A stretch of DNA of 64,000 nucleotides, taken from assembly GCA_965230565.1 (NCBI GenBank), contig CBDDLH010000016.1, forward strand, positions 2,524,150-2,588,149, given 5' to 3'. Of the stretch, positions 1 to 9,746 are shown one piece after another. The notes beneath the pieces were generated by a model, which saw nothing but the letters and a program-made list of their open reading frames with translations, did no database searches and was not told the DNA's origin. The stretch comes from BCD1 sp965230565. GTDB lineage: Bacteria > Bacteroidota > Bacteroidia > Chitinophagales > Saprospiraceae. Position 1 is the stretch's first letter; the number at the start of each line of letters is the position of its first letter. A program made the translations under genes and the position numbers.

Positions 1-395
1 ATTTTTGGCAAGCCCTATATATGAGTTTTGCCACCCTTTTATGGAATTTATCTAAATAAGAGATTTCCGATTAAATTCGAAAACCTTATTAATATACAAC
101 AAGCCTTATCTCCCAAAGTTCATCGGGGAGAAGAGGGAAATATTATGATTTAAAAAAAATGAACTGCCTGCAAAATATTCCTTTTAGTTTTTAAAAATTC
201 AGAATTTCCGGCATAAAATCAACCTTAAATCAGGTAAAAATAGGCTTGATGTTGAAAAAAAACAGGGTTGACCGAAGATAATTAAGGTGACAAAAATCAT
301 TCTCATTATTTTTTTTCGTTGTCGTTAGTCATCCTCTGCAACCTGTTTTTGGCTTTAACTTTGAAGCGATTTTTCAAGTAATAAATCCTTTAGAG
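1..395. other. Intergenic leader before the oxidoreductase gene
   Basis: No convincing gene is seen here. The stretch is AT-rich with several homopolymer runs. Its right end contains a possible -7 promoter box (listed separately). The left end may hold the tail or leader of a gene outside the window, which cannot be judged. Confidence 0.5.
356..363 (+). promoter_or_regulatory. Possible Bacteroidota -7 promoter box for the oxidoreductase
   Basis: TAACTTTG matches the Bacteroidota -7 consensus TAnnTTTG and lies 32 bases before the ATG at 396. No TTTG-like -33 element is seen at the usual 19-21 base spacing, so this is a candidate only. Confidence 0.35.
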
Positions 396-3300
396 ATGCA
401 AAAGAACAAAGTCAAGTACCCGGGAAAACGGATTACAACCGACGGAAACACGATTGTATCGGCGACTGAAGCCCTCATCGTCGACGCAGGAGTTTTCTAT
501 CCTATCACTCCTTCCACTCAGATGGGGGAAAATTTTCAATTATTATATGCGAAAGGTGAATTAAATGCTTTCGGTAAAGCTTTAACAGCTATAGAGACCG
601 AAGGTGAGCACGCTGCACAGGGAGGGGCGATAGCATTGTCCGTGACCGGAAAGCGCGTCGTAAACTTCACCTCCGGGCAAGGTATTGTATATGGTTTGGA
701 ACAATATTACCACGCTCCTGGAAAATTGAGTACCATGGTTTTGGAAGTGGGTGCCAGAGCGTTAACCAAACACGCCTTGAATGTCCACTGTGGACATGAT
801 GACGTTTATGCAACCCTAGACACGGGATGGATCGTATTGTTCTCAAAAAATGCTCAACAGGCTGCAGACCAGGCCATCATCCTGAGAAAAGTAACAGAAA
901 AAAGTCTCAACCCTGGTCTGAACTCACAGGATGGGTTCCTCACCACTCACCTAGAAAGAACTTTCCGCATGCCGGAAGCTGCCCTGGTAAGAGAATTCCT
1001 CGGCGCACCTGAAGACATCATTGAATGTCCAACGGAAGCTCAGAAAACATTGTTCGGACCAACCAGAAGAAGAGTGCCTAAGGGTATCGACCTGGAAAAC
1101 CCAATGTTGCTGGGACCCGTTCAAAACCAGGAACACTATATGAATGGTATTGCTGCTCGCAGAAATAACTTCGCAGAGCAGGTCGGAGGCTTTCTCCGTG
1201 ATGCCTATAAAGAATATGGCGAGCTTACCGGCCGACATTACGGCATGATCTCCGAATACAACTGTGAAAATGCCAAGGTTGTTTTCGTAGCTCTTGGTAG
1301 TGCCGCAGAAAATATTGAAGCTGCCGTGGATTACATCAAAGAAACCAGAGGTGTTGATGTTGGGGTAATCCATGTGAATTCATTACGCCCATTCCCTGAA
1401 AAAGAGATCATCGAAGCCTTGAGAGGCAAGGAAGAAGTTATCGTTCTTGAAAGAACTGACGAACCCCTCTCCGGCAGTAACCCCCTGACCCGCGAGATTA
1501 AACTTGCGCTCAGAAAAGCAGAAAGTAATTACAAACGAAACGCTTATGATGGTTTAGGCAAGATCAATCCGGAAACAGAAAAGCCTCATGTGCTTTCAGG
1601 TAGTTACGGACTTGGTTCCAGAGACTTCCGTCCTGAACACGTGATCGGAGCTTTTGATTTTGCAGAAGGCCGCCTGGCCCGTCAGGATGGAAAAACCATT
1701 AACGACGGTGTTCGTTTCTTCTACCTGGGTATTGACCACCCATACAATGTAGTTTCAGATGAAACGCCTTCAGGTTTACCTAAAGATTCTATCGCAGTTC
1801 GCTTCCACTCCATCGGTGGATGGGGAATGATCACTACCGGTAAAAACCTCGGTAGTATCCTCGGTGACCTTTCCAGCTATGTAGCAGAAAGAGATGAATT
1901 GTATGAAGAAACCGGAGAGCTTAAAGAAGTTGTGAACCTGAGTGCGAACCCTAAATACGGTTCTGAAAAGAAAGGTGCGCCTACCAATTACTTCCTGGTA
2001 GCTGCTCCGGAACGTGTACGGGTGAACTGTGACCTTCGCCACGTGAATGTGGTGCTGTGTTCAGACCCTAAGATATTCCTGCACACCAATCCACTCGACG
2101 GACTGGAAAATGGCGGAGCTTTCATTTGGGAAAGTGCCGAAGATTCTCCTGAAAAAGTATGGACACGTATTCCTAAACAATATCGCCAGGAGATCATTGA
2201 TAAGGACATCAAACTCTACGCACTGAACGGATTTGATATTGCCAAGAAAGCGACCAGCCGTGAAGAGCTGCAAACAAGAATGCAGGGTAATGCTTTCTTA
2301 GGTGCCTTCTTCCAGGTGTCTCCATTCTTACAGCAGTACAACATTCCTTCCGAGGAATTCCTCAATACCGTTCACGAACAGTATAAGAAGAAATTCGGAC
2401 GTTTCGGTGAAGACGTTGTTGCTTCCAACATGCAGGTGATGGATGCTGGTTTCACTAAGGTATTTGCCGTACCTCATGGTAAGGTAGAAGCCGAAGACAA
2501 TTCTGCATTCAGTCTTGAAGCACTGATGCCTTGCCAAATCAAACTTGGTGAATTTGAACATGAACAGGACAAAGCGCCTATGTTCAAGATGTCAACTTTT
2601 GATGCTGAGTTCCGTGCAGGAAAAGGCTACCATCAGCCAGCCAGCCCGTTGGCTTCAGTAGGTATGGTTGCGTCAGGTACCGGTGCTACGGCCAGTAAAT
2701 ATGTTTCTCGTCGTCAGGTGCCAATTTTCATTGAAGAGAATTGTACCCAATGTATGGAATGTATTACGGTTTGTCCTGATACGGCCATGCCAAATACAAC
2801 CCAATCCATCGCAACATTCATGATCGCTGCTGCGGACAATTATGTTACCGATGAGAAAGTAAGGGCACGCATCATCAGCCGCATTCCTGAGGTTGAACCA
2901 GCGATTCGTGAAGAAATGCTCAATTATGCCAATGACAAAAACAGAGTAGGTGATGATGACGGAAGAGCCAAATTTGCAAGCATAGTTGTTCACCACCTGA
3001 GAAGCCTGCAGGATCCTGAGATCACTGAAGATGCTATTTACCAGATGCACCAGATTCTGGATATTTTACCATTGGCATTCCTGAGTACAAAAGCAATCTT
3101 TAGCGGCAAGGAGAGAAAAGATCCCGGAAGCGGTGGTATCTTCTCCATCTTCATCAATGACCTTTGTAAAGGTTGTGGAGCATGTGTGGAGGCTTGCGGA
3201 AAACACGAAGCATTGCAGATGGTTTCAGAGACAGAAGAGCTGCATGCTGAGATGACTTCGACTACCAACTTCCTGAAGTTGTTGCCGGATACTCCAAAAC

Positions 3301-5012
3301 AATTCCTGGGTATTTACGATTCTGAACATCCTGAAGAATCCAAAGCTGCTGCTTTGAAGAATCACCTGATGACGCAGTCCGTTTACAATGCCCTGGTTGC
3401 CGGTGATGGTGCTTGCGCAGGTTGTGGTGAAAAATCAGTATTACGTTCCGCATCTACATTGACAGAAGCACTGATGCGTCCTATTTTCCATAAAAAAGCA
3501 GAAAGGCTCAGAGGGAAAATGAGTTTCTTGCTGGAGAATGGTCAGGAAGCATTGGCTAAACTCAAGCAACGCGACGAAAACGCATACAACATATTTAGAA
3601 GAACCATTTTGCATACGCTCATGGGTTATGGCGCTGAAAATGCTGCCGCAACAGATGCCAGAATCGAAGCGGAATTCAAAGGCGGTGATACAGAAGTTAT
3701 TCAGGGATTACTCAACGCTCTTAACCTCGACGCGGACAAACACGATACCGCACAGGCCATCGAGCATTGGGATCCTAAGGGAATGTCAGTCATGGCGATG
3801 ACGGCTCACACCGGTTGTAACTCCGTTTACGGATCCACTCCTCCTAACAACCCTCACCCATACCCATGGATGAACAGTTTGTTCCAGGACGGTACAACTA
3901 TCGGATGGCTGATCGGTGAAGGTTTCATGAGAGATCATGCTCATCTTTCTGTTATTCCTGAAAGACTGGCAGATCACCTGCTCTCTGGCTTCGATCATGG
4001 ATTTACAGAAGAAGACTTCTTCCTCTACACTCACTTCAATGATACCTATATGACAGACAAGGAGGTCCTTGAATTGCCAAAAGTATGGGCCATCGGTGGT
4101 GACGGAGGTATGGGAGATATCGGATACCAGAACGTATCTAAAGTGATCCTGCAGAATCGTCCAAATATCAAGGTATTAATGCTCGATACGCAGGTGTACT
4201 CTAACACAGGTGGTCAGAACTCTGACTCCTCACCAATGCCGGGTGGATTTGACTTCAACCAGTTTGGTGCAGCAACGGAAGGTAAACTCACGGAGATGAA
4301 ATCTATCGCAGAATCCTTCATGGGCGGACACGGTTCTCCTTTCCTTGCGAGAGTTTCCATGGCTAATTCGGGAACCTTCTACAAAGCATTACTCGATGGT
4401 TTGACCTATCGCGGAACTGCCTACTTTGAAGCGTTTACAGCATGTCCTCCTGAACACGGAATCGCGGATAATGCCGCACAACTTCAGGCACAGCTGGTAC
4501 GCGACAGTCGTGGACTGACAGAGGTCGTATTTGATCCTTCCCTTGGAGAATCTTACCAGGATATCGTGAATATTAAGGGTAATCCTAATTATCAGCGTGA
4601 CTGGTTCGAGCGTCGCCATCCGGCTACCAAGGAGCGTTACCTGTATACAGTAGCGCACTGGGCACTGACGGAAGCTCGCTTCAGAAGACACCATAAGAAA
4701 GTGAAAAAAGAAGTTGCTGAGAAAATGGTACTGCTGGAAGACAAACTGAAACACATCACTCAGGATGATGTTACTCATCGCAGATACCTCGATCCTAAGC
4801 ACAGATCTTACATCAAAGACTTCGGTGTATATCTGAGAGATCTTGACGAACAAGGTAACGAGAAGTTCCACATCCTTTCACGACAGATGGTACTCTTCTG
4901 CGTAGAACGTCGTAAAGCATGGCGTTTGCTGCAAAGTAAGGCCGGAGTCGTTAACGAGGATTACGTTGCTCAGAAAGAGTTGCTCAAAGGATTTGACAGC
5001 GTGACAGTTTAA
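396..5012 (+). CDS. nifJ: Pyruvate:ferredoxin (flavodoxin) oxidoreductase, long form
   Basis: Cytosolic enzyme that decarboxylates pyruvate with CoA to acetyl-CoA and CO2 and passes two electrons to ferredoxin. The 1538-residue chain has the fused PFOR order. The N-terminal pyrimidine-binding part includes YPITPST near residues 37-43. The gamma-like domain is around residues 460-600. A two-cluster ferredoxin domain has CxxCxxCxxxCP starting at Cys783 and CxxCxxCxxxC starting at Cys924. The thiamine-diphosphate domain has GDGACAGCGE near 1003, GDGGMGD near 1235 and YSNTGGQ soon after. Classical fused enzymes are about 1170-1200 residues. The extra length lies partly in an insert of about 120 residues after the CAGCGE motif and partly in a long charged C-terminal tail. 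It is transcribed alone and ends in a strong hairpin terminator. The family call is secure, but a related 2-oxoacid as substrate cannot be excluded. Confidence 0.93.
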   Translation: MQKNKVKYPGKRITTDGNTIVSATEALIVDAGVFYPITPSTQMGENFQLLYAKGELNAFGKALTAIETEGEHAAQGGAIALSVTGKRVVNFTSGQGIVYGLEQYYHAPGKLSTMVLEVGARALTKHALNVHCGHDDVYATLDTGWIVLFSKNAQQAADQAIILRKVTEKSLNPGLNSQDGFLTTHLERTFRMPEAALVREFLGAPEDIIECPTEAQKTLFGPTRRRVPKGIDLENPMLLGPVQNQEHYMNGIAARRNNFAEQVGGFLRDAYKEYGELTGRHYGMISEYNCENAKVVFVALGSAAENIEAAVDYIKETRGVDVGVIHVNSLRPFPEKEIIEALRGKEEVIVLERTDEPLSGSNPLTREIKLALRKAESNYKRNAYDGLGKINPETEKPHVLSGSYGLGSRDFRPEHVIGAFDFAEGRLARQDGKTINDGVRFFYLGIDHPYNVVSDETPSGLPKDSIAVRFHSIGGWGMITTGKNLGSILGDLSSYVAERDELYEETGELKEVVNLSANPKYGSEKKGAPTNYFLVAAPERVRVNCDLRHVNVVLCSDPKIFLHTNPLDGLENGGAFIWESAEDSPEKVWTRIPKQYRQEIIDKDIKLYALNGFDIAKKATSREELQTRMQGNAFLGAFFQVSPFLQQYNIPSEEFLNTVHEQYKKKFGRFGEDVVASNMQVMDAGFTKVFAVPHGKVEAEDNSAFSLEALMPCQIKLGEFEHEQDKAPMFKMSTFDAEFRAGKGYHQPASPLASVGMVASGTGATASKYVSRRQVPIFIEENCTQCMECITVCPDTAMPNTTQSIATFMIAAADNYVTDEKVRARIISRIPEVEPAIREEMLNYANDKNRVGDDDGRAKFASIVVHHLRSLQDPEITEDAIYQMHQILDILPLAFLSTKAIFSGKERKDPGSGGIFSIFINDLCKGCGACVEACGKHEALQMVSETEELHAEMTSTTNFLKLLPDTPKQFLGIYDSEHPEESKAAALKNHLMTQSVYNALVAGDGACAGCGEKSVLRSASTLTEALMRPIFHKKAERLRGKMSFLLENGQEALAKLKQRDENAYNIFRRTILHTLMGYGAENAAATDARIEAEFKGGDTEVIQGLLNALNLDADKHDTAQAIEHWDPKGMSVMAMTAHTGCNSVYGSTPPNNPHPYPWMNSLFQDGTTIGWLIGEGFMRDHAHLSVIPERLADHLLSGFDHGFTEEDFFLYTHFNDTYMTDKEVLELPKVWAIGGDGGMGDIGYQNVSKVILQNRPNIKVLMLDTQVYSNTGGQNSDSSPMPGGFDFNQFGAATEGKLTEMKSIAESFMGGHGSPFLARVSMANSGTFYKALLDGLTYRGTAYFEAFTACPPEHGIADNAAQLQAQLVRDSRGLTEVVFDPSLGESYQDIVNIKGNPNYQRDWFERRHPATKERYLYTVAHWALTEARFRRHHKKVKKEVAEKMVLLEDKLKHITQDDVTHRRYLDPKHRSYIKDFGVYLRDLDEQGNEKFHILSRQMVLFCVERRKAWRLLQSKAGVVNEDYVAQKELLKGFDSVTV

Positions 5013-5043
5013 GTTAATTAATAGAGGGCAATAATAAATAGTT

Positions 5044-5078
5044 CGTCCCGACACGATGTGTCGGGACGATTTTTTTTT
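5044..5078 (+). terminator. Rho-independent terminator after the oxidoreductase
   Basis: A perfect 10-bp stem (5044-5053 with 5059-5068) with a 5-base loop is followed by a run of T at 5070-5078. It lies 32 bases after the stop codon. The rest of the gap to 5329 shows no other feature; a small open frame that starts inside this hairpin is not credible as a gene. Confidence 0.9.
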
Positions 5079-5329
5079 GGTAGGATTAGAGTTAGGAATG
5101 CACAAAATATTGTGGGATTGGCGGTTCGAATTCATTATTAATCCCCTAGGGAAATTTTCTGTTATTATTCCTAGGCCAATATTTTTCTGTACCGACGCCC
5201 CCAATTACACATGGATATTAAATTTAGTGGAAAGAAAAAATTTGAAATACAAAAATCACCAATTCCAGCTTTAAAAAAAAGTCATAAGGTTTAACAGTGT
5301 GGAATTAATACACCCTAAATTTAATGTAG

Positions 5330-6484
5330 CTAATCAAATCTTGTGAATTTTTTGGGAAGTTTTAGTTTAGAAATTCTGACAAAATCATAAATACAATTAG
5401 CAGATTCAATTGGTTCGATTTCAGTATTTTCTTTACCCGCTCCTGCACAATACATAAGGAACTCGTCACAACCATCAATTTCTAAATACGATTCAACATA
5501 AGAATCAAATAAGGCACCTGTTTGATATACCCCTAAATTTAGAGCCACTCCTGTTAATAAAAAATTTTGACAATAATGGCCTATTTCAAAATGCACCTGT
5601 CGATAAGCCTTTGGCGTTTTGTATTTCCACATTGTCCTTTCTGTCAAACATGTAAAAAATAATACAACAGAAGCTTTTTCAAAATAGCCCTGATTATATA
5701 ATGCCTTTTTCAAAAAATCAGGCTCCGGCAATGAAACAAAATTTATACAATGGTCTTTTACGCAATAATGGTAAATCCCCCTTTTCACCTCCTGGCAATT
5801 TTGAACATAGATATAAATTTCTGTGGAATGTCGGGCTCCGGGTGAAGGTACAGTTTTAATTATTACCTTACCTGAATGATCCGTTTCAGTTTCAAATAAT
5901 GCTCCTCCTGTATAAAACAGTAATGTAGATAGTTCTTGTAAAGAAATTGGAGAATCAATAAAATTCCTACATGTCCTTCTTGTCAGAAAAACATTCCCAA
6001 TATTTTGATCCTTTAATTCCTTCGGAGATGGTAATTTAACAGTATAATCAGAGGTCCCACAATCACACTTATAAATATTGGGTGGAGGAACTTTTTGAAT
6101 GAAATTAATATACGCTTCTTCTTCTGCTGCTGAAGAAGCAAATTTAACATCTCTAGTGTCCAGATGAAAAGTCCAAGTGGGTCTATTCCAATCTTTCCAC
6201 TTTCTAGCCAATTCCAGTGAATAGTCTGATTTGACTAATATTCCAAGGTTTAATAAATCGTCAATTATTGAATCGACATTTTCTAGATCATATTCTTCAG
6301 CCAACTCAAATATCGCAATTTCTTTGTTAGATTGAGACAAAAATTTTAAAACAATAAGAGTATCTGAAGTAATTTCAAACTTTAAATGTTTGGAAGGTAG
6401 ATAAACATAGTAAATACCATTCTCAAGGGTAAAAACAATTTCAGGGTTAACTTTAACAGAGTTAACTTTTTCCAGGTTTACCAT
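5330..6484 (-). CDS. SagB/ThcOx-type FMN dehydrogenase with PqqD-like N-terminus
   Basis: SagB-type members of the nitroreductase superfamily use FMN to oxidise azolines in ribosomal peptides to azoles, or act on related peptide substrates. In this 384-residue protein the flavin fold covers about residues 155-370, with RRTCRNF at 169-175, PSPGARHS at 213-220 and GIYHY at 236-240, all typical of this subfamily. Residues about 15-90 look like a small winged-helix, PqqD-like module (a segment echoing 'LTSDTLIVLKFL', then a 'DLLNLGILVKSD' end), which in peptide-modifying enzymes binds the leader peptide. It lies 46 bases after a 63-codon gene on the same strand, which could encode its substrate. 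No YcaO cyclodehydratase is visible nearby, so azoline oxidation is not established. Base composition is AT-rich like its upstream neighbours. Confidence 0.8.
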   Translation of the reverse strand: MVNLEKVNSVKVNPEIVFTLENGIYYVYLPSKHLKFEITSDTLIVLKFLSQSNKEIAIFELAEEYDLENVDSIIDDLLNLGILVKSDYSLELARKWKDWNRPTWTFHLDTRDVKFASSAAEEEAYINFIQKVPPPNIYKCDCGTSDYTVKLPSPKELKDQNIGNVFLTRRTCRNFIDSPISLQELSTLLFYTGGALFETETDHSGKVIIKTVPSPGARHSTEIYIYVQNCQEVKRGIYHYCVKDHCINFVSLPEPDFLKKALYNQGYFEKASVVLFFTCLTERTMWKYKTPKAYRQVHFEIGHYCQNFLLTGVALNLGVYQTGALFDSYVESYLEIDGCDEFLMYCAGAGKENTEIEPIESANCIYDFVRISKLKLPKKFTRFD

Positions 6485-6530
6485 TATAAAGCAATTTGAA
6501 AAACTCCCTTAAACTTGAAAAATTAAAAGA

Positions 6531-6722
6531 TTAGATGCACCACGCTGTAGGCCCAGTGATAAAAATTTCGTCTAGAGAAGCTGTACACAATTTAGCTTTA
6601 ACCTTTAATTTCTTTTTACTTGGAGATTTAAACCGATGAAATACAACCTTCTTTTGATGTAAGTCAGTTTTGTCATCTCCTAAATTAAATTTTAAGTAGG
6701 GTTTTGTGGTTAACTTAGTCAT
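6531..6722 (-). CDS. Small peptide, possible precursor for the SagB-type enzyme
   Basis: A 63-residue peptide with a lysine-rich N-terminal two thirds and a shorter tail, TASLDEIFITGPTAWCI (residues 47-63), which contains the only cysteine. The layout resembles a leader plus core of a ribosomally made, modified peptide. The gene lies just upstream of the flavin dehydrogenase on the same strand (46-base gap), with no other gene between. I recognise no named family. The peptide call rests on position, size and the uncharged Cys/Thr-containing tail, so it is inference. It could also be a chance open frame in AT-rich DNA. Confidence 0.5.
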   Translation of the reverse strand: MTKLTTKPYLKFNLGDDKTDLHQKKVVFHRFKSPSKKKLKVKAKLCTASLDEIFITGPTAWCI

Positions 6723-6920
6723 GATAATATATGGTTAATTCAAAAAAGTATTCAAAATTCAACTAAAACAAAACAAAAGGCCTATTCCTTTTTAATTATT
6801 GAGAATACAAAGGAGTGTTTTTAGCAAAAAACAGAAAAATATTTTATACCAAAAAAATAAAAAACTCTATAAAAATGCAAGAATTTAACATTTTTTAAAG
6901 GTTTTTATGATTTTTTTAAT

Positions 6921-9737
6921 TTAGTCACTTTTGTCAAGTACTATTCGAAGCCCCACTTGCCTAGCATTATTATTTCTCAAACTTGGCCCTCTAAAAGTCA
7001 CCTGACAATAATGTTTATCAGCATTAAACCAATCTCCTCCTCTGTAAACGCCATATTTTGAAGTTGTAGTATTTACGGGGTTATGAACAACTCCCAAATC
7101 AAAACATTTCTTATAAAAAGTGGAGTCAAATGAATCCTCACACCATTCCCATAAATTACCACTCATATCAAATAATTCCAATGAGTTGGGCTTTTTTGTC
7201 CCAACTTCATGTGGACCATTCGTTAATTCATAAAAATACCATGCAACACTGTCTATATTATTGCTACCAGCGTATATATAAGAGTTTTGGTTTATTCCAC
7301 CTTTAGCAGCATATTCCCATTCAGCTTCAGTTGGAAGGCGATACTGTTTTCCAGTTATTTTGTTTAACCGATACAAGAATTTTTTTGCATTATACCAAGA
7401 AACTTTATCAACAGGACAAAGTTCGCAGCCTTCTTGTGCAGAAGGATTATAGCCCATAACTGATTTCCAAAAGGCTTGAGTAATTTCATACTGCCCTATA
7501 TAGAAATCGTCTAATTTAACAATATGAATAGGCTCTTCATTAGACTTACCAGCATATCGTTTCCCCCCATAATAACTTTTACCCATTTCAAATTCTCCCC
7601 CTTTAACATGAATCATCTTCGGTAACTCAAAAGTATATGAACTAGTGTCAATGTTATTGTTAACAAGTACATTTAATTGCATTTCACTTCCGATTGAATT
7701 CTCTTCTTTGATTGAATTACCTGAAATAAACAAAGTATTTAATTCTTCTAATTCAAAAAACTCAATTGGCAATTCAGAAATGTTGCAATAACTTAAATCT
7801 AAAAACTCTAACTGGTGTAATTCGCCAAAATAATTTGGGATATTATTAATTGGATTCCATGCTAACCCTAACCTCTTTAATGAAGGCAATTTACACAAAG
7901 CTAATGCAATGGAATCAATTAAATTATTACTTAAGTCTAAATATTCTAACTCTTTCAATTCCAAAATATCACTAGGGGTATTCCTTAGTTCATTATCTCT
8001 CAAAATCAATATTTTTAGCTGAGGGTTTTCCAAAATGTAAGATGGAAACTCATGAAGCTTTTTTTCACTTAAATCTAAAATAGTAACATCATCGGTTAAA
8101 TCATATTGGTTATAAGCAATCTTGAATTCTTTTCCATGGGTGTCCAAGAGAAAATCCTTACCATCCCTTTTTACTCGAGCATAACCATACAAATAATTAT
8201 TGTATCTATTAAAAGGAGTTGCCTCATCATAAATAAAATCTATCTGAATTTTCCCTTTGGAATCCATGTAGCCATATTTACCAGTTCTTTCTTCAATTGC
8301 AAGCGCAAGGCTTTCAAAAAAATCAGTATGCTTTACTATACGGGAACTAATACTTTTCTCATAAAAAGCATAAGAACCCAATCCAACTGCAATAATTGCA
8401 ATGATGGATATTAAGGTAAATGTATTTTGCCGGCGCCTTTTTTTCTTTTTGTTAAAATCTCTAGATTGATTGATATATGGCAACCAATATTTATTATACC
8501 TTTTACTATTTCGATTTTTTAAACGTGTCTCGTAAAGGTCGACCCGAGATAAATCTTCATCAGTTAATAAGCGACTACTATTTTTCTTTTCAGTTTCCCA
8601 CCTATTAAAATCTCGTTGAAATCCATATAGGAATTTTTTCCACTCCTTATTTTCCGTTGTTCTTAATTCAAAAATTAGCTTAGCTAGGATATCATGCATT
8701 AACTCATACCTGTCTTTATTATCTTCATCTATTTTTATAAACTTAGTATTAGCTTGAAAATATTGTAAGGCATCTTTCACTATTAATGCACTAACCCCAA
8801 GAACATTTTTTAAGTCATTTATTTTTTGTGGTTTTTTTGTACCCTCTTCAGTTGAAAATTCATCTAGCAACTTACTCGAAAAATCGGCTGGAATTGAATC
8901 ATACTTTCTTGATAAATACACCTGTGCATCTTCTTCTTTTGAAGTAATAAAGGGTTTTAAGACCCTTTCCAAATCTCCTAATTCATTTATTGCGTCCAGG
9001 GTAAATTCAACAGGTTCCTTTTCTGATCGAATTTCAAACAGAGAAAATAAATATATTTGTAAATACGGTAAATATGCGGGTTGCTTTTCTGTTTTTATCT
9101 TTCCTAAAATCATCTTTGGAATTTCGCTATCCTGAATTCCAATATTGTAAGAAAAACATGTTTTTTCAATTACTCTACAAACAGTCTCATCTTTCATCGG
9201 CTCAACCCTAAACCTATGATCAAATAATTGAGTTACATATTTTTCGTATTCATACAGATAACCTATATATTCTTCACGCATTGAAAGGATAATATTACAC
9301 GGAAGGTCATTTTCCAAAAGGACTTTTAAGTTTTTAAAAAATACTTTTTGCTCATCATCCTCTCCTAAAGTAAAAATTTCTTCAAACTGGTCAAATATCA
9401 AGTAGATTGGCATCCATTTTTTTTCAAAAATTTCTTTTACCGAATCCGTTAGTGATAAGTTTTCCTTTTGGGTTATTTTTCTCAATTCTCGTTTTAAAGA
9501 ATCGTTAATATTCTCTTTTCTTGATATAGAAATTGGAAACCATTCCGAAAGCTTGAACACTTTTGGCATTCCTGCTCGTATCAGACTAGTTTTTCCAGTT
9601 CCTGATGGTCCATAAACTAGAACCAGGCGGGTTTTTTGCAACAAATTATATAAGGAAGCAATTTCAGAATCTCGCCCAAAAAACACTTCTGATTCACTTT
9701 CCTTATAGGATTCTAAAAGCTTAAAGGGATTTTCCAT
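6921..9737 (-). CDS. nSTAND1-type ATPase with TM, WG-like, LRR and FGE/C-type-lectin domains
   Basis: A 938-residue protein. The N-terminus has the nSTAND1 pattern: NPFKLLESY, then FFGRDSEI, Walker A GPSGTGKT at 43-50 and Walker B IYLIFDQFEE at about 111-120. A membrane segment follows a basic stretch at about residues 435-460. Then come WG-like repeats (GKYGYMDSKGKI region, about 485-545), leucine-rich repeats (about 550-700) and a formylglycine-generating-enzyme/C-type-lectin fold from about 704 to the end (GGEFEMG, LPTEAEWEYAA, DMSGNLWEWCED, YRGGDWF, GLRIV). STAND ATPases are signal-driven switches in prokaryotic conflict systems; the C-terminal half is probably the sensor, outside the cytoplasm. 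The two catalytic cysteines of true FGE are not evident near the RGGDW motif, so ligand binding is likelier than sulfatase maturation. The start is 9 bases after the partner gene's stop, so the two are surely co-transcribed. Confidence 0.85.
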   Translation of the reverse strand: MENPFKLLESYKESESEVFFGRDSEIASLYNLLQKTRLVLVYGPSGTGKTSLIRAGMPKVFKLSEWFPISISRKENINDSLKRELRKITQKENLSLTDSVKEIFEKKWMPIYLIFDQFEEIFTLGEDDEQKVFFKNLKVLLENDLPCNIILSMREEYIGYLYEYEKYVTQLFDHRFRVEPMKDETVCRVIEKTCFSYNIGIQDSEIPKMILGKIKTEKQPAYLPYLQIYLFSLFEIRSEKEPVEFTLDAINELGDLERVLKPFITSKEEDAQVYLSRKYDSIPADFSSKLLDEFSTEEGTKKPQKINDLKNVLGVSALIVKDALQYFQANTKFIKIDEDNKDRYELMHDILAKLIFELRTTENKEWKKFLYGFQRDFNRWETEKKNSSRLLTDEDLSRVDLYETRLKNRNSKRYNKYWLPYINQSRDFNKKKKRRRQNTFTLISIIAIIAVGLGSYAFYEKSISSRIVKHTDFFESLALAIEERTGKYGYMDSKGKIQIDFIYDEATPFNRYNNYLYGYARVKRDGKDFLLDTHGKEFKIAYNQYDLTDDVTILDLSEKKLHEFPSYILENPQLKILILRDNELRNTPSDILELKELEYLDLSNNLIDSIALALCKLPSLKRLGLAWNPINNIPNYFGELHQLEFLDLSYCNISELPIEFFELEELNTLFISGNSIKEENSIGSEMQLNVLVNNNIDTSSYTFELPKMIHVKGGEFEMGKSYYGGKRYAGKSNEEPIHIVKLDDFYIGQYEITQAFWKSVMGYNPSAQEGCELCPVDKVSWYNAKKFLYRLNKITGKQYRLPTEAEWEYAAKGGINQNSYIYAGSNNIDSVAWYFYELTNGPHEVGTKKPNSLELFDMSGNLWEWCEDSFDSTFYKKCFDLGVVHNPVNTTTSKYGVYRGGDWFNADKHYCQVTFRGPSLRNNNARQVGLRIVLDKSD

Positions 9738-9746
9738 TTTTTAAAA

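Noticed and set aside
5056..5274. A 72-codon plus-strand frame after the oxidoreductase
   Set aside because: It begins inside the terminator hairpin and matches nothing; a chance frame in AT-rich DNA is likelier.
6921..7620. A true formylglycine-generating enzyme domain
   Set aside because: The catalytic cysteine pair is not evident near the RGGDW motif and no sulfatase is nearby; a binding domain fits better.
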